A stretch of 64,000 nucleotides of DNA from Saprospiraceae bacterium. Lineage in GTDB: Bacteria > Bacteroidota > Bacteroidia > Chitinophagales > Saprospiraceae. The stretch is taken from the NCBI GenBank assembly GCA_016710265.1, contig JADJJL010000001.1, forward strand, positions 1,228,110 to 1,292,109, in the 5' to 3' direction. Positions 42,734-52,886 of this stretch are shown here, one piece after another. Made by a program: the position numbers and the translations under genes. The notes below the pieces were generated by a model. The model saw only the letters and a program-made list of their open reading frames with translations, did not search any database and was not told where the DNA came from. Every line of letters starts with the position of its first letter. Positions within the stretch are counted from its first letter, which is position 1.

Positions 42734-43879
42734 TTAAGCAATTGCTTCCTTCAACTCTATCCTAATTGTTGTTCCTCGTTCCGGTTCAGATTCTTTGACA
42801 TAGATTTTACCTTGATGGTAGTTTTCAATAATCCTTCTGGCAAGAGACAAGCCCAAACCCCAACCTCTTTTTTTGGTGGAGAAGCCCGGTCTAAAAATGG
42901 TTTCCCAAGAGCCTGCGGGAATACCTTTACCGGTATCGGATATGTCAATACAAATCAGGTCTTCGTCTTTATACAGTGTCAGAGAAATGGTACCTTCGGC
43001 TTCCATGGCGTCCAACGAATTTCTCAATAAATTTTCCAAGACCCATGAGAATAAATTGGTATTCAACATAACCTTGTAATCTAAAGTATCTTCGTTGGGG
43101 CCAATAAATTTTATTTTTCTGGCTGCTCTTGGCTTGATGTAGTTTAGGGCGGAAAGGCATTCAGTTTTAATAGAAACCGGTTTTAGCTCTGGCACTGAGC
43201 CAATTTTGCTAAATCGGTCTGAAACCTGTTGCAGTTTGTAGATATCTTGTTCGATGTGTTGGATTAACTCAGCCCTGGCCTGATGGTCATCGTGGTTGGA
43301 TTTAAGTTCTTCCATCCATCCCATCAAACCACTAATGGGTGTCCCAAGTTGGTGGGCGGTCTCCTTGGCCATTCCAACCCAAACGCGGTTTTGTTCTTCT
43401 TTTCTGGAAAGATTGAACAAAGCATAGGCAATGGAAACATAGATCAGTAATAGAAGTAACTGTATCCATGGCAAATAACTGATCTGATTTAAGATATCCG
43501 GATATTCCCAATAGATGGCTTTATAATCCGGACTTGTCAAAGGAGTGATTTTAGAAGACTTCACCCGCTTCAATATTTTTTGGGTGTCGATGGGTTCAGG
43601 ATAATTGTGAAGTCCTACGTCCTGATTGTTGTTGATGGTGACGACCCTAATGTCGGACAATTTTTCAAGGACTTCGTTGTGAAAGGTCACATCGATGTCC
43701 AAATCTGCATTGATCACCATTTCTTCAAGCGTGCGCACCAAAAGCTCGGTATGCGTTTTTTCCCTTTCAGCCAGATTATTCGCCAGATGATTGGAATAAT
43801 AGAGAGGAGCCACTGTAATCACAATACCAAGTATGGCTAAGTACCATTTCCATCTCCCTGTTTTTTGATAAATATCCAC
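42734..43879 (-). CDS. Sensor histidine kinase
   Basis: 381 aa with two membrane helices (~12-31 and ~140-160) bracketing a ~105-aa periplasmic sensor. HisKA-like phosphoacceptor KETAHQLGTPISGLMGW; HATPase_c motifs WVLENLLRNSLDAM (N box), DTGKGIPAGSWETIFRPGFST (G1/F) and GWGLGLSLARRI (G2). No receiver domain or adjacent response regulator, so it is an orphan. Two or three octamer units begin at its stop codon. Confidence 0.9.
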   Translation of the reverse strand: MDIYQKTGRWKWYLAILGIVITVAPLYYSNHLANNLAEREKTHTELLVRTLEEMVINADLDIDVTFHNEVLEKLSDIRVVTINNNQDVGLHNYPEPIDTQKILKRVKSSKITPLTSPDYKAIYWEYPDILNQISYLPWIQLLLLLIYVSIAYALFNLSRKEEQNRVWVGMAKETAHQLGTPISGLMGWMEELKSNHDDHQARAELIQHIEQDIYKLQQVSDRFSKIGSVPELKPVSIKTECLSALNYIKPRAARKIKFIGPNEDTLDYKVMLNTNLFSWVLENLLRNSLDAMEAEGTISLTLYKDEDLICIDISDTGKGIPAGSWETIFRPGFSTKKRGWGLGLSLARRIIENYHQGKIYVKESEPERGTTIRIELKEAIA

Positions 43880-43940
43880 TTGCTATTTAATTTTTTGGTC
43901 TAATTTGAATGGCTATAACGTTAAAATTTAACTATTGCAT

Positions 43941-44819
43941 CTATTTGGAGGGAGGAATGATTTGAATAAAATGCATTTGGGGCATCTGGAGTAGTTTTTT
44001 GTTTGCTTCTTGTGTAATAACCAAGTGATTTTCTCTAAGCAGGCATAGGGCTTCTTTTTGGCTAATAAAGTCAAAAGTATATTTGGTCCATTTGTTTTCT
44101 AAATGACTGGTTTCGCATTCGAAAAGTTCTGTTCCGGTGATCAAATATATTTTATCTGAGTTAGGATCCTTGCAAGCTCCGGATATTTGACTTTCGAGAT
44201 AAAATCGATGGCTGTATTTATTAGACAAAAAAGGATATAAAGTTTGTTTTGATTGGTTTTGATCTGCGCGATAAATCCAACTGATGGGCATTTTTTTGGG
44301 ATTCCAGTTTTTTGAAAAAAATACAAGTTCATTGTTCTGCCAATAGACCGCTTCTATGTCATGGGTTTTATTCAAATTTTTAGAGGACTTTTCAGATTTA
44401 ATGGTGAGAAAATTCAAATTTAATGTTTCAGCGAAAACTTCATTTTTGTTTTGGAGTTCATTTATTTTTATTTTATAAACCTTCTTCTCTGGTCTTTTTC
44501 TTTTGTTGTCACCGGTATCTGAAATATAGACGTACTCTTTAAAATCGGTCGTCATATCTTCCCAGTCGATGTTTGATGCGTTTGGAATTTTAATTCTACG
44601 GATTATTTGTCCTATCGAATCAAGATGATAAATGATCGCAGGATTGCCTCCATCGTTAATGGCGTAAAAACTGAATCCCTGATCTAGTGTAATAATTCCG
44701 GAAATTTCGTGCAATTCGTTTGGAAGCGTGTACGTTTTAATTATTTTTAATTCTTGCCCCAATAATTCTGGCAACAAGAGGCAGCTAAACAAACATCCAA
44801 AAAAGAAATCAGCTGTCAA
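43941..44819 (-). CDS. SdiA-regulated/esterase-like beta-propeller secreted protein
   Basis: 292 aa with an N-terminal signal segment (FFFGCLFSCLLLPELLGQ). The body looks like a beta-propeller of the SdiA-regulated/phytase-like group: LHEISGIITLDQGFSFYAIND, ASNIDWEDMTTD and YVYISDTGDNKRKR, then IEAVYWQNNELVFFSKNW. Such proteins bind or hydrolyse small ligands, role not established. It opens with TTG, coupled to the uvrD stop (TTGA at 44816-44819). Confidence 0.65.
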   Translation of the reverse strand: MTADFFFGCLFSCLLLPELLGQELKIIKTYTLPNELHEISGIITLDQGFSFYAINDGGNPAIIYHLDSIGQIIRRIKIPNASNIDWEDMTTDFKEYVYISDTGDNKRKRPEKKVYKIKINELQNKNEVFAETLNLNFLTIKSEKSSKNLNKTHDIEAVYWQNNELVFFSKNWNPKKMPISWIYRADQNQSKQTLYPFLSNKYSHRFYLESQISGACKDPNSDKIYLITGTELFECETSHLENKWTKYTFDFISQKEALCLLRENHLVITQEANKKLLQMPQMHFIQIIPPSK

Positions 44820-47077
44820 TTTAGTATTTGTAGTTTGGCAAATTTAAGAACAATTTTTCTTTGCGGATTATCCACCTCACTAAAGAAGATGGTGGCAATT
44901 CGATTGTCAGAACTGCCCTCCACTTGCAATACTTTTCCTTCTCCAAATTTCTGATGCAGTACTTTCATGCCGGTTTGAATTTGTAGGGCTTCAGATGGTT
45001 TAAAATTTGCAAGAAGTGGATGTCTGCTTATTTCTGCAGGTTTTCTTTCCACATATCTTGATTTTGGAGTGATGGCATCATCAAGAATATTAAATACCAT
45101 CCCACGAGAAGTCTTGTCTATTTCATAACGACTCTGATCAATCTCATCAATAAATCGACTCGGCTCATTCATCCGAAGGTTACCAAAGAAATATCTGGAA
45201 GTAGCATAACTTAATGCAAGAAACTGCCGGGCTCTTGTGATGGCAACATAAAATAATCTTCGTTCTTCATCCAATTGCTCAGGAGAATTCATGGACATGT
45301 AAGATGGAAATAAATTTTCTTCCAATCCACCGACGATCACGGCGTCAAATTCAAGTCCTTTTGCAGAATGTACGGACATCAGCGTAAGATATTCTCTGTT
45401 TTCGGTGTCTGAATCCAACTCTGAAACCAAAGCGATACTTTGCAAATAAGTGGACAGTGATTTATCTGGTTCTACATCGCCGCTTACTTCGTCATTTTCT
45501 GTAAATTCTTTGATCCCGTCCAACAATGCCGTAACGTTTTCGACCCTGGAGATTCCTTCCTGGGTCATATCTTGTTTTAGCTCTTGCGAAATTCCGGAAC
45601 TTTTATAAATATAAAGTGCGGCATCATATGCATTGTTCTTTGCAGCCATTTCCTGCATTTGTAAAATCATCAATCGGAAATTCACGAGATTTTGTGAAGC
45701 TCTTCCTGAACCTACAAAAGCAGGAATACTTTCCACCAAAGAGAGTTGTTGACTAACACTTATTTCTTGCAATTTTTCGAGCGTGCTATCACCTATTCCT
45801 CTTTTAGGATAATTGATAATTCTTTTAAATGCTTCATTGTCCTTTGGATTGGAAACCAGTCGTAGATAAGCGAGAAGATCTTTTACTTCTTTTCTTTGAT
45901 AAAAGGACAATCCTCCAAAAACTTTATAGCTAATATTGACTCGTCTTAGTTGCTCTTCAAATATTCTGGATTGCGCGTTGGTGCGATAGAGTATACAAAT
46001 GTCTGAATTTTTAAGGTGGTAACGATTTTTGAGTTCGGTTACAAAATCAGCCACCTTTCTTCCTTCTTCATTGTCAGAACTTGATTTAAGAAGTTTAATT
46101 TTATGTCCTTCTTTTTTTTCTGTCCAGATTTCTTTTTTTATTTGTTTGGCATTGTAAGTGATTACATCATTTGCAGCCTGCACGATGTGGTCTGTACTCC
46201 TATAATTTTGTTCGAGTTTAAATATTTTAACATCCGGAAAATCTTGTTGAAAATCCAAAATATTATTGATCGTTGCACCTCTAAAAGAATAGATGCTTTG
46301 GGCATCATCACCGACGATGCAAATATTTCTTTGGCTGCCGGGATACAGGGCTAATTTTTTAAGAATGGCGTATTGCAAGTAATTGGTATCCTGAAACTCA
46401 TCCACCATGAGGTATTGAAAAATGCGTCTGTATTTTTCGAGTACTTCATCTTTATTTTCCTGAAAAAGTCGATAAAGTTGGAGCAATAAATCATCAAAAT
46501 CCATGGCACCGGCTTGCAAGCACTTGCTCACGTATTTTTTATAAATATTTCCGGTGGCGGGCATTTTGTTCATGCGATCCTGTTCAAAAAGCGTTTGGTC
46601 TTTCTCATACATCACTGGCGTGATGAGATTTGATTTGGCATTGGAGATGCGACCTCTCACCGTATTGGCGTTGTATTCTTTGGGATTGAGACTGAGTTCC
46701 TTGATGATTTCGGTAATGAGACTTTTTGAATCTTCCGTATCATATATTGAAAAAGTGGTGGGAAAACCTATTTTCGTAGCTTCAACCCTCAATATTTTAG
46801 CAAATACTGAGTGAAAAGTACCGCTCCAGATTTTTCTAGCATCACCGGATACCACTTGTCCGATCCTTTCAGTCATTTCACGGGCGGCCTTATTGGTAAA
46901 AGTCAAGGAGAGGATTTGCCAAGGTTTAATTCCCTGGTGGATCATATGGGCCAGTCGATAGGTAAGTACTCGGGTTTTACCAGAACCGGGGCCTGCGATC
47001 ACCATCACTGGTCCATCTGTTTGGAGTACGGCTTCTTTTTGTATAGGATTTAATTCATCAAGGTAATTCTGGGCCAT
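44816..47077 (-). CDS. UvrD/PcrA-family superfamily 1 DNA helicase
   Basis: 753 aa from ATG 47077. All SF1A motifs: Q-motif LNPIQKEAV, Walker A AGPGSGKTRVL, motif II VDEFQDTN, motif III GDDAQSIYSFRGA, motif IV LEQNYRST, V/VI VHSAKGLEFDAVIV and FYVAITRARQFL. The ~55-aa C-terminal Tudor-like segment (GMKVLHQKFGEGKVLQVEG) is typical of PcrA/UvrD. It acts in nucleotide-excision or mismatch repair, and plasmid or recombination control. Confidence 0.95.
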   Translation of the reverse strand: MAQNYLDELNPIQKEAVLQTDGPVMVIAGPGSGKTRVLTYRLAHMIHQGIKPWQILSLTFTNKAAREMTERIGQVVSGDARKIWSGTFHSVFAKILRVEATKIGFPTTFSIYDTEDSKSLITEIIKELSLNPKEYNANTVRGRISNAKSNLITPVMYEKDQTLFEQDRMNKMPATGNIYKKYVSKCLQAGAMDFDDLLLQLYRLFQENKDEVLEKYRRIFQYLMVDEFQDTNYLQYAILKKLALYPGSQRNICIVGDDAQSIYSFRGATINNILDFQQDFPDVKIFKLEQNYRSTDHIVQAANDVITYNAKQIKKEIWTEKKEGHKIKLLKSSSDNEEGRKVADFVTELKNRYHLKNSDICILYRTNAQSRIFEEQLRRVNISYKVFGGLSFYQRKEVKDLLAYLRLVSNPKDNEAFKRIINYPKRGIGDSTLEKLQEISVSQQLSLVESIPAFVGSGRASQNLVNFRLMILQMQEMAAKNNAYDAALYIYKSSGISQELKQDMTQEGISRVENVTALLDGIKEFTENDEVSGDVEPDKSLSTYLQSIALVSELDSDTENREYLTLMSVHSAKGLEFDAVIVGGLEENLFPSYMSMNSPEQLDEERRLFYVAITRARQFLALSYATSRYFFGNLRMNEPSRFIDEIDQSRYEIDKTSRGMVFNILDDAITPKSRYVERKPAEISRHPLLANFKPSEALQIQTGMKVLHQKFGEGKVLQVEGSSDNRIATIFFSEVDNPQRKIVLKFAKLQILN

Positions 47078-47251
47078 ATGGAGTCTTAAAGCCCGCAAGA
47101 TAGGAGATAATGAGATATATATCTTGATCCATTCAATATTTGAGTGGAGAAAGTTTGTTCTTAAGCTTGACTATCAAGGTAAAATATATTTAAATTATTA
47201 TTCGATGGAAATAATACAATTTATTCGATTTCCATCGGAACACAAGTGACT

Positions 47252-48562
47252 TTATTCCAACAGAAAACTCAGATCCCCTTTTAATGAGCTTAGGATGAGT
47301 TGTTGAACCATCAACTGGTATATGGCATCTTGCTTAGAGATCTCTGCCTGTAAGACATCTGACATCGACTGGCGAAGTTCTAAATGGGTGGATTCAGAAC
47401 GTTTGGATCTTTCTTTTACCAAATCCAATATTTTTTGGGCATGGCTTATTCTATCAGATTCCATCTGAACAAGTTCCTTATAATAATTCATATTTTGTCT
47501 TGCAACTTGTAGCTGGTGTTTGGCTCCGGAGCTCCATTGTTCGGAGCTTATTTCATTTCTTTTCAATCTTAAATCCATTTCTTTGATTTGAGATTTTATT
47601 CTTCCTCCTTGATAAATGGGAACACTCAACTGGAGCTGAATCAGCGGTCCATAGTTTTGAGAAAAAAGATTAAAACCTGCTTGATTTTCTGTTCTGTTAA
47701 AATTGTATGCACCGATCAAACCTAATCCTGGCCAACGTTCGTATTTAATTTCTTTTTTACTGTATTGCAGGATCTTTTGTTCACTTTGATAAAAACTCCA
47801 TTGTGGGTGTGCTGACAAATCATTGGTGAGCGTTAAATCCGAGTTTGTCTTTACAGTTTGAAAATTTGTATCCGTCAGAGCAATGCTTTCCTCCAAAGGC
47901 CATTGCATTAATTGGAGTAAATTCAATTTTGAAAGCTTTATGTTTTGGAGCTGCTCACGCAAAATGATCTGAAGGTCTATTTCATCCTTTTGAGCATTTA
48001 ATAAATCAGATTTTCCTTTGAGACCTAGATCAAATCTATTCTGCTCAAAAACAATTCGATCTTTCGCAAAAGACAATTGTTCCTCCACGGTTCTTATTAG
48101 ATTTTGTTGACGCACTATGTCATAATACGCTAAAGCCACCTGATAGCTCATATCCAAAACAGCAAGGTCGAGTTCAAATTTTGATCGAGTAATTTGTTCT
48201 TCAAGACGATCTTTGACCACAAACATTTGAAAGCCTTTGAAGAAATTCCAATTCAATTGAAGATTGGCATTGATTTGTTCAGAGCGGGCGTTGTCTCTTT
48301 GGATTTCAGTACCATTCACCAATTTTTGGTCCAATGAATTAAAGGATAATGTGGGTGATAAATTAAAAACAACTTCCGGCATAATTCCTGTATTGCTCCA
48401 GTTGTCTTGGATTGAGGCAATCTCCAAATCTGTTTTAGAAATCTGTATTCCGTGTTGATTGGACAATGCAGTTTGGATTGCATCTCTGAGGCTCAGCAAT
48501 TTTTGAGAAAAGAGTGGAGATATTCCAGCAAATAGTAAAATACTAATGATCCATTTGCTCAT
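47252..48562 (-). CDS. TolC-family outer-membrane efflux protein
   Basis: 436 aa from ATG 48562, which starts the signal peptide (ISILLFAGISPLFSQ). OEP domains: two tandem helical-barrel repeats with LSLRDAIQTALSNQHGIQIS at the start and long coiled-coil helices. It overlaps the RND gene's 3' end by 20 nt and is the last of the three-gene efflux operon. It forms the trans-periplasmic/outer-membrane channel. Confidence 0.92.
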   Translation of the reverse strand: MSKWIISILLFAGISPLFSQKLLSLRDAIQTALSNQHGIQISKTDLEIASIQDNWSNTGIMPEVVFNLSPTLSFNSLDQKLVNGTEIQRDNARSEQINANLQLNWNFFKGFQMFVVKDRLEEQITRSKFELDLAVLDMSYQVALAYYDIVRQQNLIRTVEEQLSFAKDRIVFEQNRFDLGLKGKSDLLNAQKDEIDLQIILREQLQNIKLSKLNLLQLMQWPLEESIALTDTNFQTVKTNSDLTLTNDLSAHPQWSFYQSEQKILQYSKKEIKYERWPGLGLIGAYNFNRTENQAGFNLFSQNYGPLIQLQLSVPIYQGGRIKSQIKEMDLRLKRNEISSEQWSSGAKHQLQVARQNMNYYKELVQMESDRISHAQKILDLVKERSKRSESTHLELRQSMSDVLQAEISKQDAIYQLMVQQLILSSLKGDLSFLLE

Positions 48563-51500
48563 CTTTTGTTTTTTTCTGGGTCGATAAAAATGTATAAATG
48601 GCTGGTACGACAAATAAAGTCAGTATTAGCGAAAACATCAATCCTCCTATGATCACCACTCCCAATGGAACACGACTTGTGGAGGAAGCACCTATCGAAA
48701 AAGCGATAGGGGTTGCACCCAATGCCATGGCCAAAGTGGTCATCAATATGGGTCTCAATCTAGATTTTGCACCTGTCAGTGCAGCTTCAATTTTAGGTAT
48801 ACCCAGTTTACGGTTTTGGTTTGCAAAATCCACAATAAGAATTCCATTTTTAGTGACCAAACCAATTAACATGATCATCCCAATTTGAGAAAAAATATTA
48901 ATGGTGTGATCAAACATCCACAATGCCGCCAATGCGCCAAATATAGCCAGTGGCACGGTCATCATAATAATCATCGGATCAATAAAGCTTTCAAATTGCG
49001 CTGCCAATACCAAATAGATAAGTATTAAAGCCAATACAAATGCAAAACCAATGCTTCCGCTACTTTCCGCAAAATCTCTTGAAGGTCCGCTCAAGGCAGT
49101 GGTATAATTTTGATCTAAAACGGTAGCTGCTATTTTTTTCATTTCATCAATACCATCTCCAAGGGTAAAACCTGGCGCAAGACCTGCAGAAATGGTCGCT
49201 GATTTATATCGATTAAAATGGTAAATGGTGGGTGTGGTACTGATTTCTTTGATCTGAACCAATTGATCCAATGGAATGCTTTCTCCGGTATTGGATTTTA
49301 CATAAACAAGACGCAAATCCTGTGGATCATCCCTAAATTTACGATCCATCTGGCCTATGACCTGATATTGTCTTCCGTTCATGTTGAAATATCCAAGTCT
49401 CAAGTTGCTATAAGACAATTGTAAGGTCTGGGCTATTTCCTCCGTACTTACACCCAGATTTGCAGCTCTGGCTCGATCTATTTCAATGCTTAATTCCGGT
49501 TTGTTAAATTTTAAATCTGAATCCAAATTGACCAGCACTTTACTTTTAGAAGCTTCTTCCAAAAATTTTGGAACAATGCCTCTAAGTTTTTCCATGTCGC
49601 TGTTTTGGATCACAAACTGAACCGGTAATCCTCCACGGCGATTAATGGAGATGGTCTGTTCCTGGATAGGAAAAGCTCTACCATCGTTGTATTTTGGTAA
49701 ATTTCTGCTGATGCGTTGGACAATTTGATCTTGTGTAGCTTTACGATTTTCCGGATCCGATAAAACGACTCTCACAAAACCTGTATTGGCAGCGCCGCTG
49801 CCCAAAAAACCAGGAGAAGTCACAGACAAAACGACTTCTTTTTCCGGAACCGAATCCATCATCAATTGGGTCAATTTATTCACGTATTGATCCATTCTGT
49901 CATAAGAAGTTCCTTCTGGTGCTGTTAGACTTAATCTAAATTGACTTCGATCTTCCATAGGTGCGAGTTCAGTAGGCAAGGAATTAAAAAGGCTGTACGC
50001 TCCCCAAAGACATAGAACCAAAGCAATCGGGGCGATCCAACGAATTTTTAAAAATTTGTTCAAAAAGTATCCATACCCAGATTCCATCCGTTCAAAAAAA
50101 GGTTCGGTGACTCTATAAAACCAACCCGGTTCATTTGATTTTCTGGAAACATACACCGTTAAAACAGGAGTAAGACTCAAACTCACAAAAGCCGAAATAA
50201 GCACGGCGCCTGCGACTACCACACCAAATTCTCTAAATAAACTTCCTACAAACCCTTCTAAAAAAATGACCGGAATAAATACGACGGCAAGTGTAATGGA
50301 AGTGGCGATGACTGCAAAATAAATTTCCTGAGAACCCAATCTGGCTGCCATCATTTTGGACATTCCGGATTCTAATTTTTTGTAAATATTTTCTGTCACT
50401 ACAATCCCATCATCTACTACTAAACCGGTAGCCAGAACGATGGCCAATAAAGTCAAAATATTAATGGTAAATCCTGCGATGTACATCACAAAAAAAGCAC
50501 CAATTAAAGATACCGGAATATCTATCAAAGGTCGAAATGCGATCACCCAATCTCTAAAAAAGAAAAATACGATCAGGATCACCAATAAGATCGAAATGAT
50601 GAGGGTTTCCTTTACTTCTGATATGGATTTTTTGATGTATTTGGCTTGGTCTAAGCCAACATTGATTTCATATTCAGGAGGCAGGGTTTGTTTAATGGAC
50701 TCAAGGCGTTTATAAAATTCGTTAGAAATGGAAACATAGCTGGTTCCGGGTTGAGGAACTATGGCCAGTGCGATCATTGGTACTCCACTTTCTTTTAAAA
50801 TGGTTTCTTCATTTTCAGGGCCTAACACTGCTTCACCAATATCGCGCAGCCTAACAACAGCACCGGAAGGGGAAGAAGAAATTATAAGTTGATTAAATTC
50901 GTCTTCTGTTTTTAATTGTCCAAAAGTGCGAATAGAAAGCTCGGTATTGTTACCTGTGATTTTGCCGGAGGGAAGTTCGACACTTTCATTTTGTAAAGCT
51001 TGATGAACATCTTGTGGTGTAAGTTTATAAGCACTTAGTTTTACAGGATCCAACCAAATACGCATCGCGTATTTTCTTTCTCCCCAAATGTTGATAGTAC
51101 TAACTCCGGGAATGGTTTGAAGTTTTTCAATAAGATGATCATAGGCAAATTCAGTGAGCTCTAATGGATTTTTACTATCACTTTTGATCGTCATAGAAAG
51201 AATCGGTTCGCCGCTGGCGTCGGCTTTATTGACTGTAGGAGGTGCATCAAGGTCATTGGGTAAATTTCGGATAGACTGTGATACTTTATCTCTGACATCA
51301 TTCGCCGCTTCTTCCAGATTGATGCTAAGTTCAAATTCCACATTGATATTGCTCACGCCCTGGGAACTGACAGAGGTGATGTTTTTTATACCGGCGATTC
51401 CGTTAATGGATTTTTCAAGCGGTTCTGTAATTTGTGACTCCACGATGTCAGCGTTGGCACCTGGATATGAAGTTCTAACACTGATATTGGGAGGATCGAT

Positions 51501-51617
51501 GGCAGGAAAATCTCTAACTCCCAAGTTTTTAAAACCCAAATAACCAAACAGCAGAATGGCCAAATTAAGGACGACTGCGAGTACGGGTCTGTTTAGACTG
51601 AGTTGGGATATATTCAT
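48543..51617 (-). CDS. RND efflux inner-membrane pump
   Basis: 1024 aa, HAE-1/AcrB-like. Twelve transmembrane helices in the 1+5+1+5 order with two large periplasmic loops. Proton-relay Asp pair in ATGLVVDDGIVVTENIYKK (TM4), and other hallmarks: RPVLAVVLNLAILLFGYLG, LIDIPVSLIGAFFVMY, VFIPVIFLEGF, PLAIFGALAALWMF. Starts overlapped with the adaptor by 4 nt (ATGA-type junction at 51614-51617). Exports lipophilic compounds; substrate unknown. Confidence 0.94.
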   Translation of the reverse strand: MNISQLSLNRPVLAVVLNLAILLFGYLGFKNLGVRDFPAIDPPNISVRTSYPGANADIVESQITEPLEKSINGIAGIKNITSVSSQGVSNINVEFELSINLEEAANDVRDKVSQSIRNLPNDLDAPPTVNKADASGEPILSMTIKSDSKNPLELTEFAYDHLIEKLQTIPGVSTINIWGERKYAMRIWLDPVKLSAYKLTPQDVHQALQNESVELPSGKITGNNTELSIRTFGQLKTEDEFNQLIISSSPSGAVVRLRDIGEAVLGPENEETILKESGVPMIALAIVPQPGTSYVSISNEFYKRLESIKQTLPPEYEINVGLDQAKYIKKSISEVKETLIISILLVILIVFFFFRDWVIAFRPLIDIPVSLIGAFFVMYIAGFTINILTLLAIVLATGLVVDDGIVVTENIYKKLESGMSKMMAARLGSQEIYFAVIATSITLAVVFIPVIFLEGFVGSLFREFGVVVAGAVLISAFVSLSLTPVLTVYVSRKSNEPGWFYRVTEPFFERMESGYGYFLNKFLKIRWIAPIALVLCLWGAYSLFNSLPTELAPMEDRSQFRLSLTAPEGTSYDRMDQYVNKLTQLMMDSVPEKEVVLSVTSPGFLGSGAANTGFVRVVLSDPENRKATQDQIVQRISRNLPKYNDGRAFPIQEQTISINRRGGLPVQFVIQNSDMEKLRGIVPKFLEEASKSKVLVNLDSDLKFNKPELSIEIDRARAANLGVSTEEIAQTLQLSYSNLRLGYFNMNGRQYQVIGQMDRKFRDDPQDLRLVYVKSNTGESIPLDQLVQIKEISTTPTIYHFNRYKSATISAGLAPGFTLGDGIDEMKKIAATVLDQNYTTALSGPSRDFAESSGSIGFAFVLALILIYLVLAAQFESFIDPMIIMMTVPLAIFGALAALWMFDHTINIFSQIGMIMLIGLVTKNGILIVDFANQNRKLGIPKIEAALTGAKSRLRPILMTTLAMALGATPIAFSIGASSTSRVPLGVVIIGGLMFSLILTLFVVPAIYTFLSTQKKTKDEQMDH

Positions 51618-52654
51618 TTGGAATTTAGAAGCTTAATTATATTGACTGGTGATTTAGGTTTAACACCCATCAATCCTGAAATAATCACCGTATCACCTTC
51701 AGTTATCCCTTTTAATATTTCTACTTTGGAGCTGTCACGAACACCCAATTCAACGGAGATAAATTCTGCCAATCCATTTTTAAGCACTACCAACTTTTTG
51801 TCTCTTGCTTGTGGAATAATCGCCTGAGTTGGGACCATCATTCCGGATTGCTTAAGTCTTAAATCAAGGATCACTTCTGCAAATAATCCGTGGTAAAATT
51901 TTACGGATTTATCAATCATCTGTGCGGACACCATTAATGCACGTGTATTAGGATCCAATGAAGATTCAGAGCTAAGGATTTTGGCTTTTAGCGGGTGGTT
52001 AATTCCATTAATTTTGCAATCTATAAGATCTCCTTTTGAGATTGTTGAAATGTATTTTTCGGGCAGTGGAAATTGAATTTTAACCGAACTTAAATCGGTG
52101 ATTCCAACCAATACAGTGCTTGGAGCTACCACAGCGCCCGGACTAATTTGGCGAATACCTAGTGTTCCTGAAAAGGGGGCTCTGACGAGATGTTTTTCAA
52201 TTTCTGTTTCTAAAATTTTAATATCTGCTTCGGCATTCCTTAATTGCAATAAAGCAAGATCGTATTCTTGTTGACCGATGGCTTGGAGTTGGAGCAATTC
52301 CTTCTGTCTTTTCTCAGTATTTAATAAAATTTCCTTTTGTATTCTCAGTTTGGAAATCCTTGCTTGAGGATCAGCGTCATTTAGTTTGAACAACCATTGA
52401 CCTTTGCTCACTGCTTGGCCATCTTTAAAATTAATCTGAAGGATTTTACCGTTGAGCTCTGGTTTAATTTCCGTAAATTCATTGGCGACAATGGAAGCAG
52501 GAAGTCTTAACTGTTCTTCAATGGCTTCTGAAGTGACCAACCAGGCCTCAACGCCCATTGGTTTTTTTTGCGGTGGATTTGGAGCTGTACTTTCTGTTTT
52601 TTTACAAGAAATGACAACTATACAAATAATAAATAGAAGGGCAGATGCACGCAT
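51614..52654 (-). CDS. RND efflux periplasmic adaptor
   Basis: 346 aa lipoprotein with lipobox CIVVISC (Cys ~17). Membrane-fusion layout: barrel-sandwich hybrid halves around ~70-105 and ~160-190 (PELNGKILQINFKDGQAVSK, VRAPFSGTLGIRQISPGAVV), an alpha-hairpin (~105-155) and a beta-barrel. It bridges the pump and TolC. First gene of the efflux operon; a TAATTTTG box 4 nt before its ATG implies a leaderless mRNA. Confidence 0.92.
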   Translation of the reverse strand: MRASALLFIICIVVISCKKTESTAPNPPQKKPMGVEAWLVTSEAIEEQLRLPASIVANEFTEIKPELNGKILQINFKDGQAVSKGQWLFKLNDADPQARISKLRIQKEILLNTEKRQKELLQLQAIGQQEYDLALLQLRNAEADIKILETEIEKHLVRAPFSGTLGIRQISPGAVVAPSTVLVGITDLSSVKIQFPLPEKYISTISKGDLIDCKINGINHPLKAKILSSESSLDPNTRALMVSAQMIDKSVKFYHGLFAEVILDLRLKQSGMMVPTQAIIPQARDKKLVVLKNGLAEFISVELGVRDSSKVEILKGITEGDTVIISGLMGVKPKSPVNIIKLLNSK

Positions 52655-52658
52655 TGTG

Positions 52659-52666
52659 CAAAATTA
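52659..52666 (-). promoter_or_regulatory. -7 promoter box, leaderless geometry (efflux operon)
   Basis: Minus-strand TAATTTTG, with 4 nt between the box and the ATG at 52652-52654; same spacing as lspA and the esterase gene. Confidence 0.45.
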
Positions 52667-52804
52667 TAAGAAAAAACAAGATTGAATTTTAAAATAAAGT
52701 TAAAGAAGCCCCATCCTTAAGCTAGGTTAAGGATATAGAGAAGCTGGGATTTTGAAAGTTGATCCCACCTTGAAATAAATGAAAAAAGTATTGAAATTCA
52801 TTTA

Positions 52805-52852
52805 ACACTAAGTCACTAAGGCAATAAGGCACAAAGTAACGAAGACACGAAG
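52805..52852 (+). repeat. Six-unit octamer tandem array
   Basis: Six contiguous 8-nt units: ACACTAAG, TCACTAAG, GCAATAAG, GCACAAAG, TAACGAAG, ACACGAAG (consensus NCACNAAG). A related but not identical octamer class, downstream of atpG (stop at 52887 on the minus strand). Confidence 0.7.
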
Positions 52853-52886
52853 TCAAAATGATTATTAGGGAATAATTCGTTTAAAA

